Assembly (NCBI RefSeq): GCF_002101585.1
Contig: NZ_LQOT01000024.1
Span: 124,001-188,000, forward strand
Source: Mycolicibacter engbaekii
GTDB taxonomy: Bacteria; Actinomycetota; Actinomycetes; Mycobacteriales; Mycobacteriaceae
Direction of reading: 5' to 3'
Length of the DNA: 64,000 nucleotides
Every line of letters begins with the position of its first letter. Within the stretch, counting starts at the first letter, position 1. The notes below the pieces were generated by a model. That model made no database searches, was not told where the DNA came from, and was given only the letters and a program-made list of their open reading frames with translations. Shown here one piece after another: positions 57,166-64,000 of the stretch. Made by a program: the position numbers and the translations under genes.

Positions 57166-57678
57166 TCATCCGATCTTGGTGAGTTTGAACGGCATGTTGA
57201 TGTACACCGGCTTGTTCGACCCACACGCGCCGCTGGGGCCGGTGGTGATGTCTTCGCCGACCAGCGTGGTCGACGTCGGGTCCGCGTTCGCGCCTTCGGG
57301 GGTCATCGCCTTGAATCGGAAGGTCTGCAGTCCCGGAGCGGTGCTGCCATCCGGACACGGGACCCAGTTGTCGATGGGCCGCTTGACGTACCACACCGAA
57401 CTTCTCTGGTAGATGGGTGCTGTCCAGGTCTCGTCGCTACGCACCGTCCCGGTGCACTCGCCCGGGTAGCTGCATTGGGTGCTGATGGTCCAGGTGCTGC
57501 GATGGCTGGGCTGATCGTAGAAAACCTCGTTCTTGCGCGCCCATTCGCCGTTGGAGGTGGCGGTGTAGGTGCCGTTGAGGCCCCAGTCGGGGTGATCGGC
57601 CTGCGCGACGGGAACGGAGGCTGTGCCGGTGAGCGCCACCGCAGCGACGGTGACCGCAATGGCGGGCCCACGGGGCAT
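57166..57678 (-). CDS. Secreted Cys-rich protein, right flank of the mce genes
   Basis: The 170-residue product has a signal peptide (PRGPAIAVTVAAVALTGTAS, cleavage probably before ADHPDWG). The mature part includes LNGTYTATSNGEWARKNEVF, four cysteines (TQCSYPGECTG, WVPCPDGS, SGACGSN) and the end NMPFKLTKIG. GAGGAG lies six bases before the ATG. Similar small exported proteins are common near mycobacterial mce and lipid genes, but none has a clear function. It converges on mceF. It may be a distant paralogue of the secreted protein at 47254-47706. Confidence 0.82.
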   Translation of the reverse strand: MPRGPAIAVTVAAVALTGTASVPVAQADHPDWGLNGTYTATSNGEWARKNEVFYDQPSHRSTWTISTQCSYPGECTGTVRSDETWTAPIYQRSSVWYVKRPIDNWVPCPDGSTAPGLQTFRFKAMTPEGANADPTSTTLVGEDITTGPSGACGSNKPVYINMPFKLTKIG

Positions 57679-57761
57679 GGCATGCTCCTCGAATCGGTCT
57701 GGCACAGCGAGCCTTCGGCGTCCGCAGTAAACCCCGATCCGGGACATCCGCAGGCCAATAT

Positions 57762-57776
57762 GTCCACTGAGTGGAC
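57762..57776. promoter_or_regulatory. Inverted repeat in a divergent promoter
   Basis: GTCCAC-TGA-GTGGAC is a perfect 6-bp-arm inverted repeat with a 3-base spacer. It lies 84 bases upstream of the secreted-protein gene at 57678 and 45 bases upstream of the divergent gene at 57821. The place suits an operator shared by both. The binding protein is unknown; it does not match the KstR consensus I know. Confidence 0.5.
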
Positions 57777-57820
57777 TGTCAACATCTCGGAGCGGCAGCG
57801 CCCTGACAAAGTTGCCAGGT

Positions 57821-58216
57821 ATGCGGCGAAGAGCGCTATTGGCTGGGGCGGCCTTGGTGGTGGCGTTGGTGACGACGGCCCCTGCCGGGGCAGATCCCGT
57901 CTCGTGTGATGACCCGTCGTGCGTACCGGGCCTGACCACGGGAGTCGTTCTGGGGCAGGCGTGTCACGATACCGCTTACTACGTTTTCGGGACTGCTGTG
58001 GCAGGACCCTCGCTGGAGCCGGACAGGCTGGTGTTCTGCGGATCGCCGCGACGCTACGAGCCGCGATACTTCCGCTCCCCGTCGATGGCGGGCATCAAAG
58101 AACTGGGTTCCAGCTGTGCCGGATACGAGAACTGGGTGGCTCAGGCTCCCGATGGCCTGTTTCTCAGCTGTCAGTCGAAGAACGGCGCCCCGCGATGGAG
58201 CCGCGGCGATGGCTAG
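57821..58216 (+). CDS. Secreted Cys-rich protein of unknown function
   Basis: The 131-residue frame from ATG 57821 has a signal peptide with a twin-Arg-like MRRRALLAGAALVVALVTTA, cleaved probably after PAGA. The mature part holds six cysteines (VSCDDPSC, GQACHD, VFCGSP, SSCAGYE, LSCQSKN), so up to three disulfides. No enzymatic motif is visible. A Shine-Dalgarno sequence is not obvious (CCAGG abuts the ATG), so the transcript may be leaderless or the TTG at 57812 may be used. It overlaps the next gene by eight bases. Confidence 0.72.
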   Translation: MRRRALLAGAALVVALVTTAPAGADPVSCDDPSCVPGLTTGVVLGQACHDTAYYVFGTAVAGPSLEPDRLVFCGSPRRYEPRYFRSPSMAGIKELGSSCAGYENWVAQAPDGLFLSCQSKNGAPRWSRGDG

Positions 58217-58610
58217 GAAGCCCTTGGCGGCGGCGCTGGCCGTCTTGGTCTTTCCGAGTGCGCCCGCACACGCCGACCCTCCCGGTCCGCACGAGGTCGT
58301 CTACACCGTGACCACGCAGTCCCCGGTAGCCGCGGACATCTACTACCGGGACACAGATCCGCCGACGTGGGCCGACTACAGCCACAATCCCTACGAGTTC
58401 AGCCCCAAAGTACGGGCCGACGTCGGACCTGGCCGACCATGGGTGCTGCGTGCCACGTTGGTCGATCCGCAGCGGTGGGCGATGGTGACGGCCACGAGTG
58501 GCCGTTCGCCGACGGAGCCCGGGTTTCGGTGTGAGTTGAAGGTGGACGGAACCGTGGTCGCCACCTCAGACGGCCCGAAGGGCGCACTGTGCGCGTTGCG
58601 CCACTGGTGA
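58209..58610 (+). CDS. Secreted MmpS-like domain protein
   Basis: The 133-residue product has a signal peptide (ARKPLAAALAVLVFPSAPAH ending in ADP). The mature part VVYTVTTQSPVAADIYYRD, then WVLRATLVDP and CELKVDGTVVATSDG, resembles the beta-sandwich exported domain of MmpS proteins, with two cysteines near the C-terminus. MmpS proteins partner MmpL lipid exporters, but no mmpL lies nearby and the usual N-terminal transmembrane anchor is replaced by a cleavable signal. It overlaps the upstream secreted-protein gene by eight bases and is therefore probably co-translated with it. Confidence 0.68.
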   Translation: MARKPLAAALAVLVFPSAPAHADPPGPHEVVYTVTTQSPVAADIYYRDTDPPTWADYSHNPYEFSPKVRADVGPGRPWVLRATLVDPQRWAMVTATSGRSPTEPGFRCELKVDGTVVATSDGPKGALCALRHW

Positions 58611-58741
58611 TCAACCGCCCGGCGGGCGGTCCCGGGTGAGCCCGCCCGCTGGGTGGGAGAGCGTCGCCACGGCAGCAGTGGCCGGGCTTAGTGTGCCGAG
58701 GTCGGCCGTTGTCGGCCCGACCCGGCGATGAAGGGAAACCG

Positions 58742-59533
58742 GTGGGCGCTGTGACGAAAACCGAGACCAGGCCGGGCGCGGTGGCTTCCCCCGCGGCGCC
58801 CCGGGCGGTCGATTCTGCCGAGTCGACCGCCGAAGATGCCGGCGTACTGGTGGAACGAGCCGAGGCCGAGGCCGCTGCGGCAGAAGCCGTGGCAGCCCAA
58901 GCGCGGGCCCGTGTCATCCGCCTGCAGCAGCAAGCGCAGAATCTCGCCTCGTTCTCCGAGGTCGTGCCGGTTTCCGAGCAACGTGACGAGCCCGCGGCGG
59001 TTGGCGGTGATCGGTCATGGCTTACGCGAACTCGGGCTCGCCTTTCTGGGCTCCGGTGGGGACAGCTGGCCACCGCCGTCATCGTGCTGGGCGCGTGCGT
59101 ACTGCTCGTGGCGAGCGCGTTGATGCTCAGATCTCAGCAGACGGCGCAGGCACAGGAGCGCAACCGTGCTGAGTTCGTCGCCGCGGCGCGGCAGGCCGTG
59201 GTGACCCTGATGTCGATTGATTTCAACGATCCGCAGGGCAGTGTGCAGCGAATCGTCGACAATTCGACGGGTCCGTTCCGGGATGAATTCCTGGGCGCTG
59301 CGGACGACTTCAGCAGAGTCGCCAAGGATGCCAAGGTGACCACCAAAGCCACGGCGACGGCGGCCGCGGTCGAATCGATGACCCCGGACTCCGCTGTGGT
59401 CCTGGTGTCGGCCTCGTCCACGGTGACCAATGCTGCCGGCGCCGACGAATCCCCCCGCAGCTGGCGTCTGACCGTTGACCTGCGGCGGGAAGGAGACCAG
59501 ATCAAGATGTCAAAAGTGGAGTTCGTACCGTGA
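58742..59533 (+). CDS. Mce-associated membrane protein
   Basis: The 263-residue protein has an acidic Ala/Glu-rich N-terminus with a predicted coiled coil (EAEAAAAEAVAAQARARVIR, about residues 37-56). One membrane segment follows (LATAVIVLGACVLLVASALM, about 108-127), then an exported SnoaL/NTF2-like domain (RQAVVTLMSIDFNDPQGSVQ, RLTVDLRREGDQIKMSKVEF). This is the layout of Mas/Mam proteins that stabilise Mce complexes. GAAGGGAA precedes the GTG. It overlaps the second associated gene by four bases. A link to the mce genes 1.6 kb upstream is inferred from family and position. Confidence 0.87.
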   Translation: MGAVTKTETRPGAVASPAAPRAVDSAESTAEDAGVLVERAEAEAAAAEAVAAQARARVIRLQQQAQNLASFSEVVPVSEQRDEPAAVGGDRSWLTRTRARLSGLRWGQLATAVIVLGACVLLVASALMLRSQQTAQAQERNRAEFVAAARQAVVTLMSIDFNDPQGSVQRIVDNSTGPFRDEFLGAADDFSRVAKDAKVTTKATATAAAVESMTPDSAVVLVSASSTVTNAAGADESPRSWRLTVDLRREGDQIKMSKVEFVP

Positions 59534-60078
59534 CGGTTGAGCAAGCCGCCGTCGTGCCGACACCCGGAGTGGTCGGCCGAGCCAAGGTAGTGCTCAGGGC
59601 ACGCCGCAAGGCGCTTTTCCTCGGTCTCATCCTGGCGGTGGCAGCGCTGTTGGCGACGGTGCTCTATGTGACCGTCTACCGTCCAGTTCAGCAGTCCGGT
59701 GATGCGGCCGGCGACGCGGCCGTCCGCGCCGCGTCATCGGCGACGGTGGCATTGCTGTCGTATGCGCCCGAGACTCTCGATCAGGACATCGAACGGTCCC
59801 GGACTCTGATGTCCGGCGATTTTCTGACCTATTACAGCAAGTTCACCACTGATGTCGTCGCACCGGCAGTGCGCACCAAGGGAATCAAGGCGACCGCCCA
59901 GGTGGTGAATGCCGGCCTGATGGAGATCCGGCCGAATGAGGCGAAGGTGCTGGTGTTTCTCAACCAGGAAACGGTCAGCCGTGAACGGCCAGAGCCTGCG
60001 CTCACTGCCAGCAGCGTGGTGGTGAGTCTGGCCAAAGTCGATGCCCGATGGCTGATCTCGGCGCTCGACCCGGTGTGA
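59530..60078 (+). CDS. Second Mce-associated membrane protein
   Basis: The 182-residue protein has a short basic N-terminus, one membrane helix (ALFLGLILAVAALLATVLYV, about residues 29-48), and an exported domain with AASSATVALLSYAPETLDQD, RTLMSGDFLTYYSKF and ending SLAKVDARWLISALDPV. This is the standard Mce-associated family signature. GTG 59530 overlaps the previous stop (GTGA), so the two are made together. It converges on the thioesterase gene of the KstD-like operon. Confidence 0.88.
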   Translation: MTVEQAAVVPTPGVVGRAKVVLRARRKALFLGLILAVAALLATVLYVTVYRPVQQSGDAAGDAAVRAASSATVALLSYAPETLDQDIERSRTLMSGDFLTYYSKFTTDVVAPAVRTKGIKATAQVVNAGLMEIRPNEAKVLVFLNQETVSRERPEPALTASSVVVSLAKVDARWLISALDPV

Positions 60079-60086
60079 TTCGGTAA

Positions 60087-60704
60087 TCAGGTTTTGGCGA
60101 CCGGCCTGATGAAGATCCCCGTCGCATGGACGGTGACGCGACCCTGGGAATCGAGAAGGTTCCCCTCGGCGAACGTTTTCCCGCCGTCTTCGCGCTCCAC
60201 CCAGGCTTCCACCCGCAATCTGCCCAGCGGAGTCGGCGCCACGTAGCGAAGCGTCAGTGTCCCCGTGAAGGCGGGACGGTCGGGCCGGTGTGCGGTGGCG
60301 CCCAGCAGGTGGTCGAGGATCAACGCGCACACGCCGCCGTGGACGAGTCCCGGAGGGCCCTCGTAGGCGGCGCCCAGCACAAGGTCGGCCACGGCGCGCT
60401 GCCCCGCTTCGTCACGGTCAACGCGCAGCGGCGGTGCTATGGCGTTGCGCATGCCGATCGCCACGTTGCCCCAGGGCAGTGTCCGCCCATCCGTGGCAGT
60501 GCGGACCCCGAAGGGCACGGGGTCCAGTCGCGATCCCAGTATCTCGCCGGCCTGTTGGATCAGTGCGTGCGCCCTGCGCACCTCGGACTCGTCCACGCGG
60601 CTGCGAATCGTGACGTCGATGAGTTCACGCAGGGACTGGGTCAACGGTTCGAAGACGGCCTGTGCGCGCTGCACGTCTTCCGGCGTGATCGGCTCGCTCA
60701 GCAC
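60087..60704 (-). CDS. PaaI-type thioesterase at the end of the KstD-like operon
   Basis: The 205-residue product has an N-terminal helical region (VQRAQAVFEPLTQSLRELID) and a C-terminal hotdog domain with PGLVHGGVCALILDHLLGAT (the HGG...D active-site layout), then TGTLTLRYVAPTPLGRLRVE. Such enzymes cleave acyl-CoA; a steroid- or lipid-derived CoA is plausible from context. The GTG at 60704 lies inside the end of the upstream dehydrogenase gene, an overlap of seven bases. It is the third gene of the flavin reductase - dehydrogenase - thioesterase operon. Confidence 0.87.
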   Translation of the reverse strand: MLSEPITPEDVQRAQAVFEPLTQSLRELIDVTIRSRVDESEVRRAHALIQQAGEILGSRLDPVPFGVRTATDGRTLPWGNVAIGMRNAIAPPLRVDRDEAGQRAVADLVLGAAYEGPPGLVHGGVCALILDHLLGATAHRPDRPAFTGTLTLRYVAPTPLGRLRVEAWVEREDGGKTFAEGNLLDSQGRVTVHATGIFIRPVAKT

Positions 60705-62245
60705 CGGTCCTCCTGTGCTGCCATGTCCAGCGCCGCGAGATGACTGAACAGCATTGAGGCGCCGATCGGGTTGCCGCCGCCGGGATAGGTGGTGCCGCTG
60801 ACAGCAGCCATGGTGTTCCCGGCGGCGTAGAGCCCCGGAATGACGGAATCATCGGCGGTCAAGACCCGAGCGCGTGCATCGGTTCGCAGCCCGCCCTTGG
60901 TGCCCAGATCCGAGACGCCGAACGCGGCGGCGTGATACGGAGGGGTGTCGATGGGGACCAGCGGCGAGGCGCCCTCGGTGAACACCCGGTCATAGGCTTC
61001 GTTTCCTCGACCGAAGTCCTCATCCGCACCGGCTGCTGCCTGTTTGTTGAATCGCTCGACGGTTGCCGTCAGCTGGGCGCTCGGAACGCCGATGGCCTCG
61101 GCGAGGTCGTGCAGAGTGTCCGCCGAATGCCACAGGCCGGCTCGGTGGTAGTCGGCGGCGTCGACCATCGACACATTGGTCGCGCCGACCGGGGGAATAC
61201 CGTCGGTCCGGTTGTCATAGATCATCCAGAATGGCAATGACGCTTTGCCGGAGGCGATCTGCGCCAGCACGTCGCGCCCGAGCCGATCGTAGGGGGCCGA
61301 TTCGTTGACGAATCGGCTGCCATCGTGGTTGACGAAGATGCCACCGGTGAACCACAGCGCGAAGGCTGCCTTTCCGTCGGGGTGAATCATCCCCGGTGAC
61401 CACCAGGCCTGATCCATCAGATCGATGTCGGCCCCGACCGCGATGGCCGCCAGGTGGGCGGTTCCGATGTTGCCCGGTGCGCCCATGGTGTCCCGTGCGC
61501 TGCCGGGCACGCGGTACCGCGCGCGCATGGCCGCGTTCTGTTCGAAGCCACCTGACGCAAGCAGCACTCCGCGCGTGGCCCGAACGCGTACAGGCTTGCC
61601 GTCGCGCTCGACGACCGCACCGATCACGGAGCCGTCCTCGACGATCAACTCGGTGAGCGGCGCATTTCGCCAGCACAGGGCGTTCGGGAACTTGTCGAGT
61701 GCGGCCAGGAAGCGTCCGACCAGTGCACGGCCGCCGGTCAGCAGGTCCGGGGCCGGGCTGCCGAGGCGTTCGGCATCCAGGGGCCCGCGCACCGACCCGC
61801 GGTAGCTGCCGAGCTCCTGATCGGGCACTGGCACCGGGACGGTATGACGGTAGCCGTCGGCGCGGGCGCCGGGAACAGACCCGTAGTAGTCCGGCCAGGG
61901 GAAGGCCACAAATTCGAACCCCGGGTCTTGTTCCAGGTATTCGATCAATCCCGCACCACCGCGAACGTAGGCGTCCTGGAGGTCACGCGGAGTGCGATCG
62001 CCCACGACCGCGTGGAAGTAGCGCAGGGCCTCCTCGATCGCGTCGTCGGCGCCGGCGCGTTTCAGGGCGGGATTGCACGGGTACCACACCCCACCGCCGC
62101 CGGAGTATGCGGTGGTCCCGCCGAACTGATCGGTGGCTTCCACGAGCAGGACAGAAAGGCCTTCGCGGGCAGCGGTATAGGCACCGGCGATGCCTCCGCC
62201 GGAGCCGGCGACGACCACATCGAAGACCGAATCGAAGTCAGGCAT
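60698..62245 (-). CDS. FAD-dependent 3-ketosteroid delta1-dehydrogenase-like oxidoreductase
   Basis: The 515-residue flavoprotein has the N-terminal dinucleotide motif VVVAGSGGGIAGAYTAAREG (residues about 10-29), QFGGTTAYSGGGGVWYPCNP, TRGVLLASGGFEQN, and the C-terminal FAD closure LYAAGNTMAAVSGTTYPGGG followed by NPIGASMLFSHLAALDM. This pattern is that of KstD and related flavin dehydrogenases, which introduce a C1-C2 double bond in ring A of 3-ketosteroids. The active-site tyrosines were not verified, so the substrate could be another cyclic ketone or fatty-acid derivative. It overlaps the flavin reductase gene upstream by eight bases. Confidence 0.85.
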   Translation of the reverse strand: MPDFDSVFDVVVAGSGGGIAGAYTAAREGLSVLLVEATDQFGGTTAYSGGGGVWYPCNPALKRAGADDAIEEALRYFHAVVGDRTPRDLQDAYVRGGAGLIEYLEQDPGFEFVAFPWPDYYGSVPGARADGYRHTVPVPVPDQELGSYRGSVRGPLDAERLGSPAPDLLTGGRALVGRFLAALDKFPNALCWRNAPLTELIVEDGSVIGAVVERDGKPVRVRATRGVLLASGGFEQNAAMRARYRVPGSARDTMGAPGNIGTAHLAAIAVGADIDLMDQAWWSPGMIHPDGKAAFALWFTGGIFVNHDGSRFVNESAPYDRLGRDVLAQIASGKASLPFWMIYDNRTDGIPPVGATNVSMVDAADYHRAGLWHSADTLHDLAEAIGVPSAQLTATVERFNKQAAAGADEDFGRGNEAYDRVFTEGASPLVPIDTPPYHAAAFGVSDLGTKGGLRTDARARVLTADDSVIPGLYAAGNTMAAVSGTTYPGGGNPIGASMLFSHLAALDMAAQEDRC

Positions 62246-62774
62246 GACGGCCGCCCTCCAGGCCGATGTAGCGGCCGTATCCGCCGCGGTAGAACAGCAG
62301 GGGGCGCCTTTGCCCATGCGCCCGCAGACCGGTCACACGCGCTATCACGATCGTGTGGTCGCCGGCCTCGTGCTCGAACTGAAGATCTGCTTCGATCGAG
62401 GCGAGCGTGCCGTCTAGGGCGGGTGCCCCGTTGACTCCCGGAGACCAGGTCACCTTGTCGAACTTATCGCTTCCGCTGACGGCGAACTGCGTGGAGACCT
62501 CGGTCTGATGCTCCGAGAGAATGTTGAGGCAGAGCTTCCCGACTTCGCGGATCAGGGGCCAGCTACTCGAGGTGTTGGCGGCGCAGAACGAGACGTACGG
62601 CGGGTCCAGGGACACCGACGTCACCGATTGACAGGTGAAACCCAGAGGACGGCGTCCGTCGTGTGCGGTGATGACGGCGATACCCGTACAGAAGTGCCCC
62701 AGGACGTGCCGCATCTCGGGAGCAAGCGGTACGAGCAGGTCACCGGGTGAGTCTCGGGCGGCTTTGTCGAACAT
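62238..62774 (-). CDS. Flavin reductase (HsaB/HpaC-like)
   Basis: The 178-residue protein matches the flavin-reductase domain of two-component monooxygenases: MRHVLGHFCTGIAVITAHDG, PLGFTCQSVTSVSLDPPYVS, REVGKLCLNILSEHQTEVST and the C-terminal LLFYRGGYGRYIGL. Such enzymes supply reduced FMN or FAD to a partner oxygenase, as HsaB does in cholesterol ring degradation. No oxygenase partner gene lies within the window. GAGGAG lies just before the ATG. It heads the operon with the KstD-like and thioesterase genes and is divergent from padR. Confidence 0.9.
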   Translation of the reverse strand: MFDKAARDSPGDLLVPLAPEMRHVLGHFCTGIAVITAHDGRRPLGFTCQSVTSVSLDPPYVSFCAANTSSSWPLIREVGKLCLNILSEHQTEVSTQFAVSGSDKFDKVTWSPGVNGAPALDGTLASIEADLQFEHEAGDHTIVIARVTGLRAHGQRRPLLFYRGGYGRYIGLEGGRHA

Positions 62775-62868
62775 GGCTCTCCTCGCGCGGGGGGAACTTT
62801 CCGCCTGACACTGTCGGCCCTGGCAGTCGCCGGTGCAACGCCAGTTCCCGGTCAGCGGTAGTTGGGAC

Positions 62869-62881
62869 GTTTCCGCGAAAC
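62869..62881. promoter_or_regulatory. GTTTC-CGC-GAAAC inverted repeat before padR
   Basis: A perfect 5-bp-arm inverted repeat with a 3-base spacer ends 22 bases before the PadR start codon. A second, widely spaced pair of arms, GGGAACT (62792-62798) and AGTTCCC (62843-62849), lies in the same 129-bp divergent gap. These are candidate operators for PadR autoregulation and control of the flavin reductase operon. Confidence 0.4.
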
Positions 62882-62903
62882 CATTCGTTGTTAGCCTTGT
62901 GCA

Positions 62904-63572
62904 GTGAGCGAAGCCCCCAACAGTGCCAACGACGCGTCGAGCGTGTCGCCCACCGGGTGGGCGCTTTTGGGGATGCTTTCGGGCGGCGACGAGCTTTCCG
63001 GTTACGACATCAAGAAGTGGTTCAACTGGACCATTCGGTTCTTTTACTCCAGTCCGGCCTACAGCCAGATCTATTCGGAGTTGAAGCGGCTTGAGCAGCG
63101 GGGTTTGGTCACCTCGCGTGTGGACGCCGGTGTCCGCAGCAGGCGGATGTACAAGATCACCGATCCGGGTCTGACCGCGGTTACGCGATGGGCCAACGAC
63201 GAACCCGTTGAACCGCCAACTCTCAAACACAATCCGCTGATGCGGGTCATCCTCGGTCATCTGATGAATCCGGGCCGGCTCAGGGAGATTCTGGCTGAAC
63301 ACGTCGCCCACGTCGAGCAGATGCACCGCGCGGCGGCGACCGAGGCGCGCTGGGCGGGCGAGGAGCCGGCGTGGTCGTACGCGCGTCTGGCGTTGCGGTG
63401 GTCCGAGGAGTACTACGCGGCCGAGCGGGAGCTGGCGCTTCAGATGATCAAAGACCTCGACGAGGTCGAAGAGAGATTCGCCGAGGGGGGCGAGGACGGC
63501 ACGAAGTTCCCGGTGCGCGACTACTGGTATGAGGTCGAACGGCGTATCGCCGCCGAAGACGGCCAGGCCTGA
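62904..63572 (+). CDS. PadR family transcriptional regulator
   Basis: The 222-residue protein has an N-terminal winged helix (TGWALLGMLSGGDELSGYDI at residues about 18-37, YSQIYSELKRLEQRGLVTSR about 53-72) and a C-terminal Vir-type helical dimer domain (LREILAEHVAHVEQMHRA). PadR proteins repress catabolic or efflux genes and respond to small aromatic or lipid ligands. It is divergent from the flavin reductase - KstD operon, which it probably controls; the ligand is unknown. The GTG start has no strong Shine-Dalgarno sequence. Confidence 0.9.
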   Translation: MSEAPNSANDASSVSPTGWALLGMLSGGDELSGYDIKKWFNWTIRFFYSSPAYSQIYSELKRLEQRGLVTSRVDAGVRSRRMYKITDPGLTAVTRWANDEPVEPPTLKHNPLMRVILGHLMNPGRLREILAEHVAHVEQMHRAAATEARWAGEEPAWSYARLALRWSEEYYAAERELALQMIKDLDEVEERFAEGGEDGTKFPVRDYWYEVERRIAAEDGQA

Positions 63573-63630
63573 CGGCTTCGGCGCCGCACGCCCAGGCGAT
63601 TACCGCCGGCCGGGCGACGACACGCGGCCG

Positions 63631-64000
63631 TCAGCGCTCGCGATGCGCCGGTTGACACCCCGAGCGGTGCGCCGCGTGGACCCCGGCGCGTCTCCCGCTG
63701 AAGATGCAGTCGGCGATCGAAAGCCCACTCACATAGCTGTTGGAGCAGATGCCCACCGCGTTTCGGCCGGCAGCGTACAGTCCGGGAACGACCCCGCCGG
63801 CGCGGTGCGCCACTTCGCCTGTCGCCTCGTCCACGACGAGTCCGCCCAGCGTCAGCCCGGGAATCGGATAGAACATCGATGAGCCCGCCGAAATGTTGAT
63901 CGAATAGAACGGGCCCTTCAGCATCGGCGGGCACAGGTCCGGGTCCTTTCTGGCTGGATCGCCCGCACCGCTGATGATGCCGTTGGTGTAGGCATCGACC
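63631..64000 (-). CDS. C-terminal part of a second FAD-binding dehydrogenase, 5' end outside the window
   Basis: The frame runs open from the right window edge to a stop at 63631 and gives about 123 residues of a protein C-terminus. It contains FYSINISAGSSMFYPIPGLT, GGLVVDEATGEVAHRAGGVV, the FAD-binding PGLYAAGRNAVGICSNSYVS and GLSIADCIFSGRRAG. This is the end of a KstD/fumarate-reductase-like flavoprotein, distinct from that at 60698. The missing N-terminus prevents a more exact call. It ends 58 bases after the padR stop on the other strand. Confidence 0.8.
   Translation of the reverse strand, partial: VDAYTNGIISGAGDPARKDPDLCPPMLKGPFYSINISAGSSMFYPIPGLTLGGLVVDEATGEVAHRAGGVVPGLYAAGRNAVGICSNSYVSGLSIADCIFSGRRAGVHAAHRSGCQPAHRER

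Overview
The window is GC-rich chromosomal DNA from a member of the Mycobacteriaceae (Mycobacterium in the broad sense). The assignment rests on a run of mycobacterial marker genes in an order that matches, from memory, the M. tuberculosis Rv3267-Rv3232c neighbourhood: an LCP ligase, rmlD, wbbL, a mannose-1-phosphate guanylyltransferase, fbiAB, whiB2, manB, a TobH-like protein, manA, sahH, tmk, mtrAB-lpqB, comF, hpf, secA1, an Rv3235-like gene, a wax ester synthase/DGAT and ppk2. I cannot name the species. The qNOR-type nitric oxide reductase and the missing alkB-rubredoxin genes suggest an environmental mycobacterium rather than the tuberculosis complex.

Layout. 0-14 kb: cell-envelope sugar and arabinogalactan genes (cpsA, rmlD, wbbL, manC, manB, tobH, manA), interrupted by the coenzyme F420 genes fbiA-fbiB with a Nudix gene and by whiB2 with its promoter. 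13-18 kb: an accessory stretch with a CDF metal transporter, an orphan CRISPR type I-G Csb1/Cas7-like protein without any other cas gene, a thioesterase, an alpha/beta hydrolase and a membrane class III nucleotide cyclase. 18.4-25.6 kb: a TetR regulator, then the core set sahH, tmk, mtrA, mtrB, lpqB. 25.6-39.9 kb: an insertion between lpqB and comF. It carries a 1506-residue protein made of 14-residue Leu/Gly repeats, an Acg-like nitroreductase, the DevS/DevR hypoxia-NO two-component system, an SDR, a tightly overlapped slipin - zinc-ribbon membrane protein - norZ operon, and a CMD-family protein. 39.9-47.2 kb: comF, hpf, secA1, the Rv3235-like gene, WS/DGAT and ppk2.

47.2-64 kb: a complete mce locus (two YrbE permeases, MceA-F and two Mce-associated membrane proteins) whose genes mostly overlap by 1-4 bases. 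It is surrounded by small secreted proteins and followed by an oppositely oriented flavin reductase - KstD-like dehydrogenase - thioesterase operon, a divergent PadR regulator, and the 3' end of a second FAD dehydrogenase at the window edge. This suggests import and degradation of a steroid or similar lipid.

The most interesting signals are the orphan Csb1 homologue, the repeat protein with recent 252-bp internal duplications, the norZ operon with its transposase-like zinc ribbon and a 12-bp-arm inverted repeat upstream, and several unassigned palindromic operators. No rRNA, tRNA, CRISPR array or intact insertion sequence was seen.
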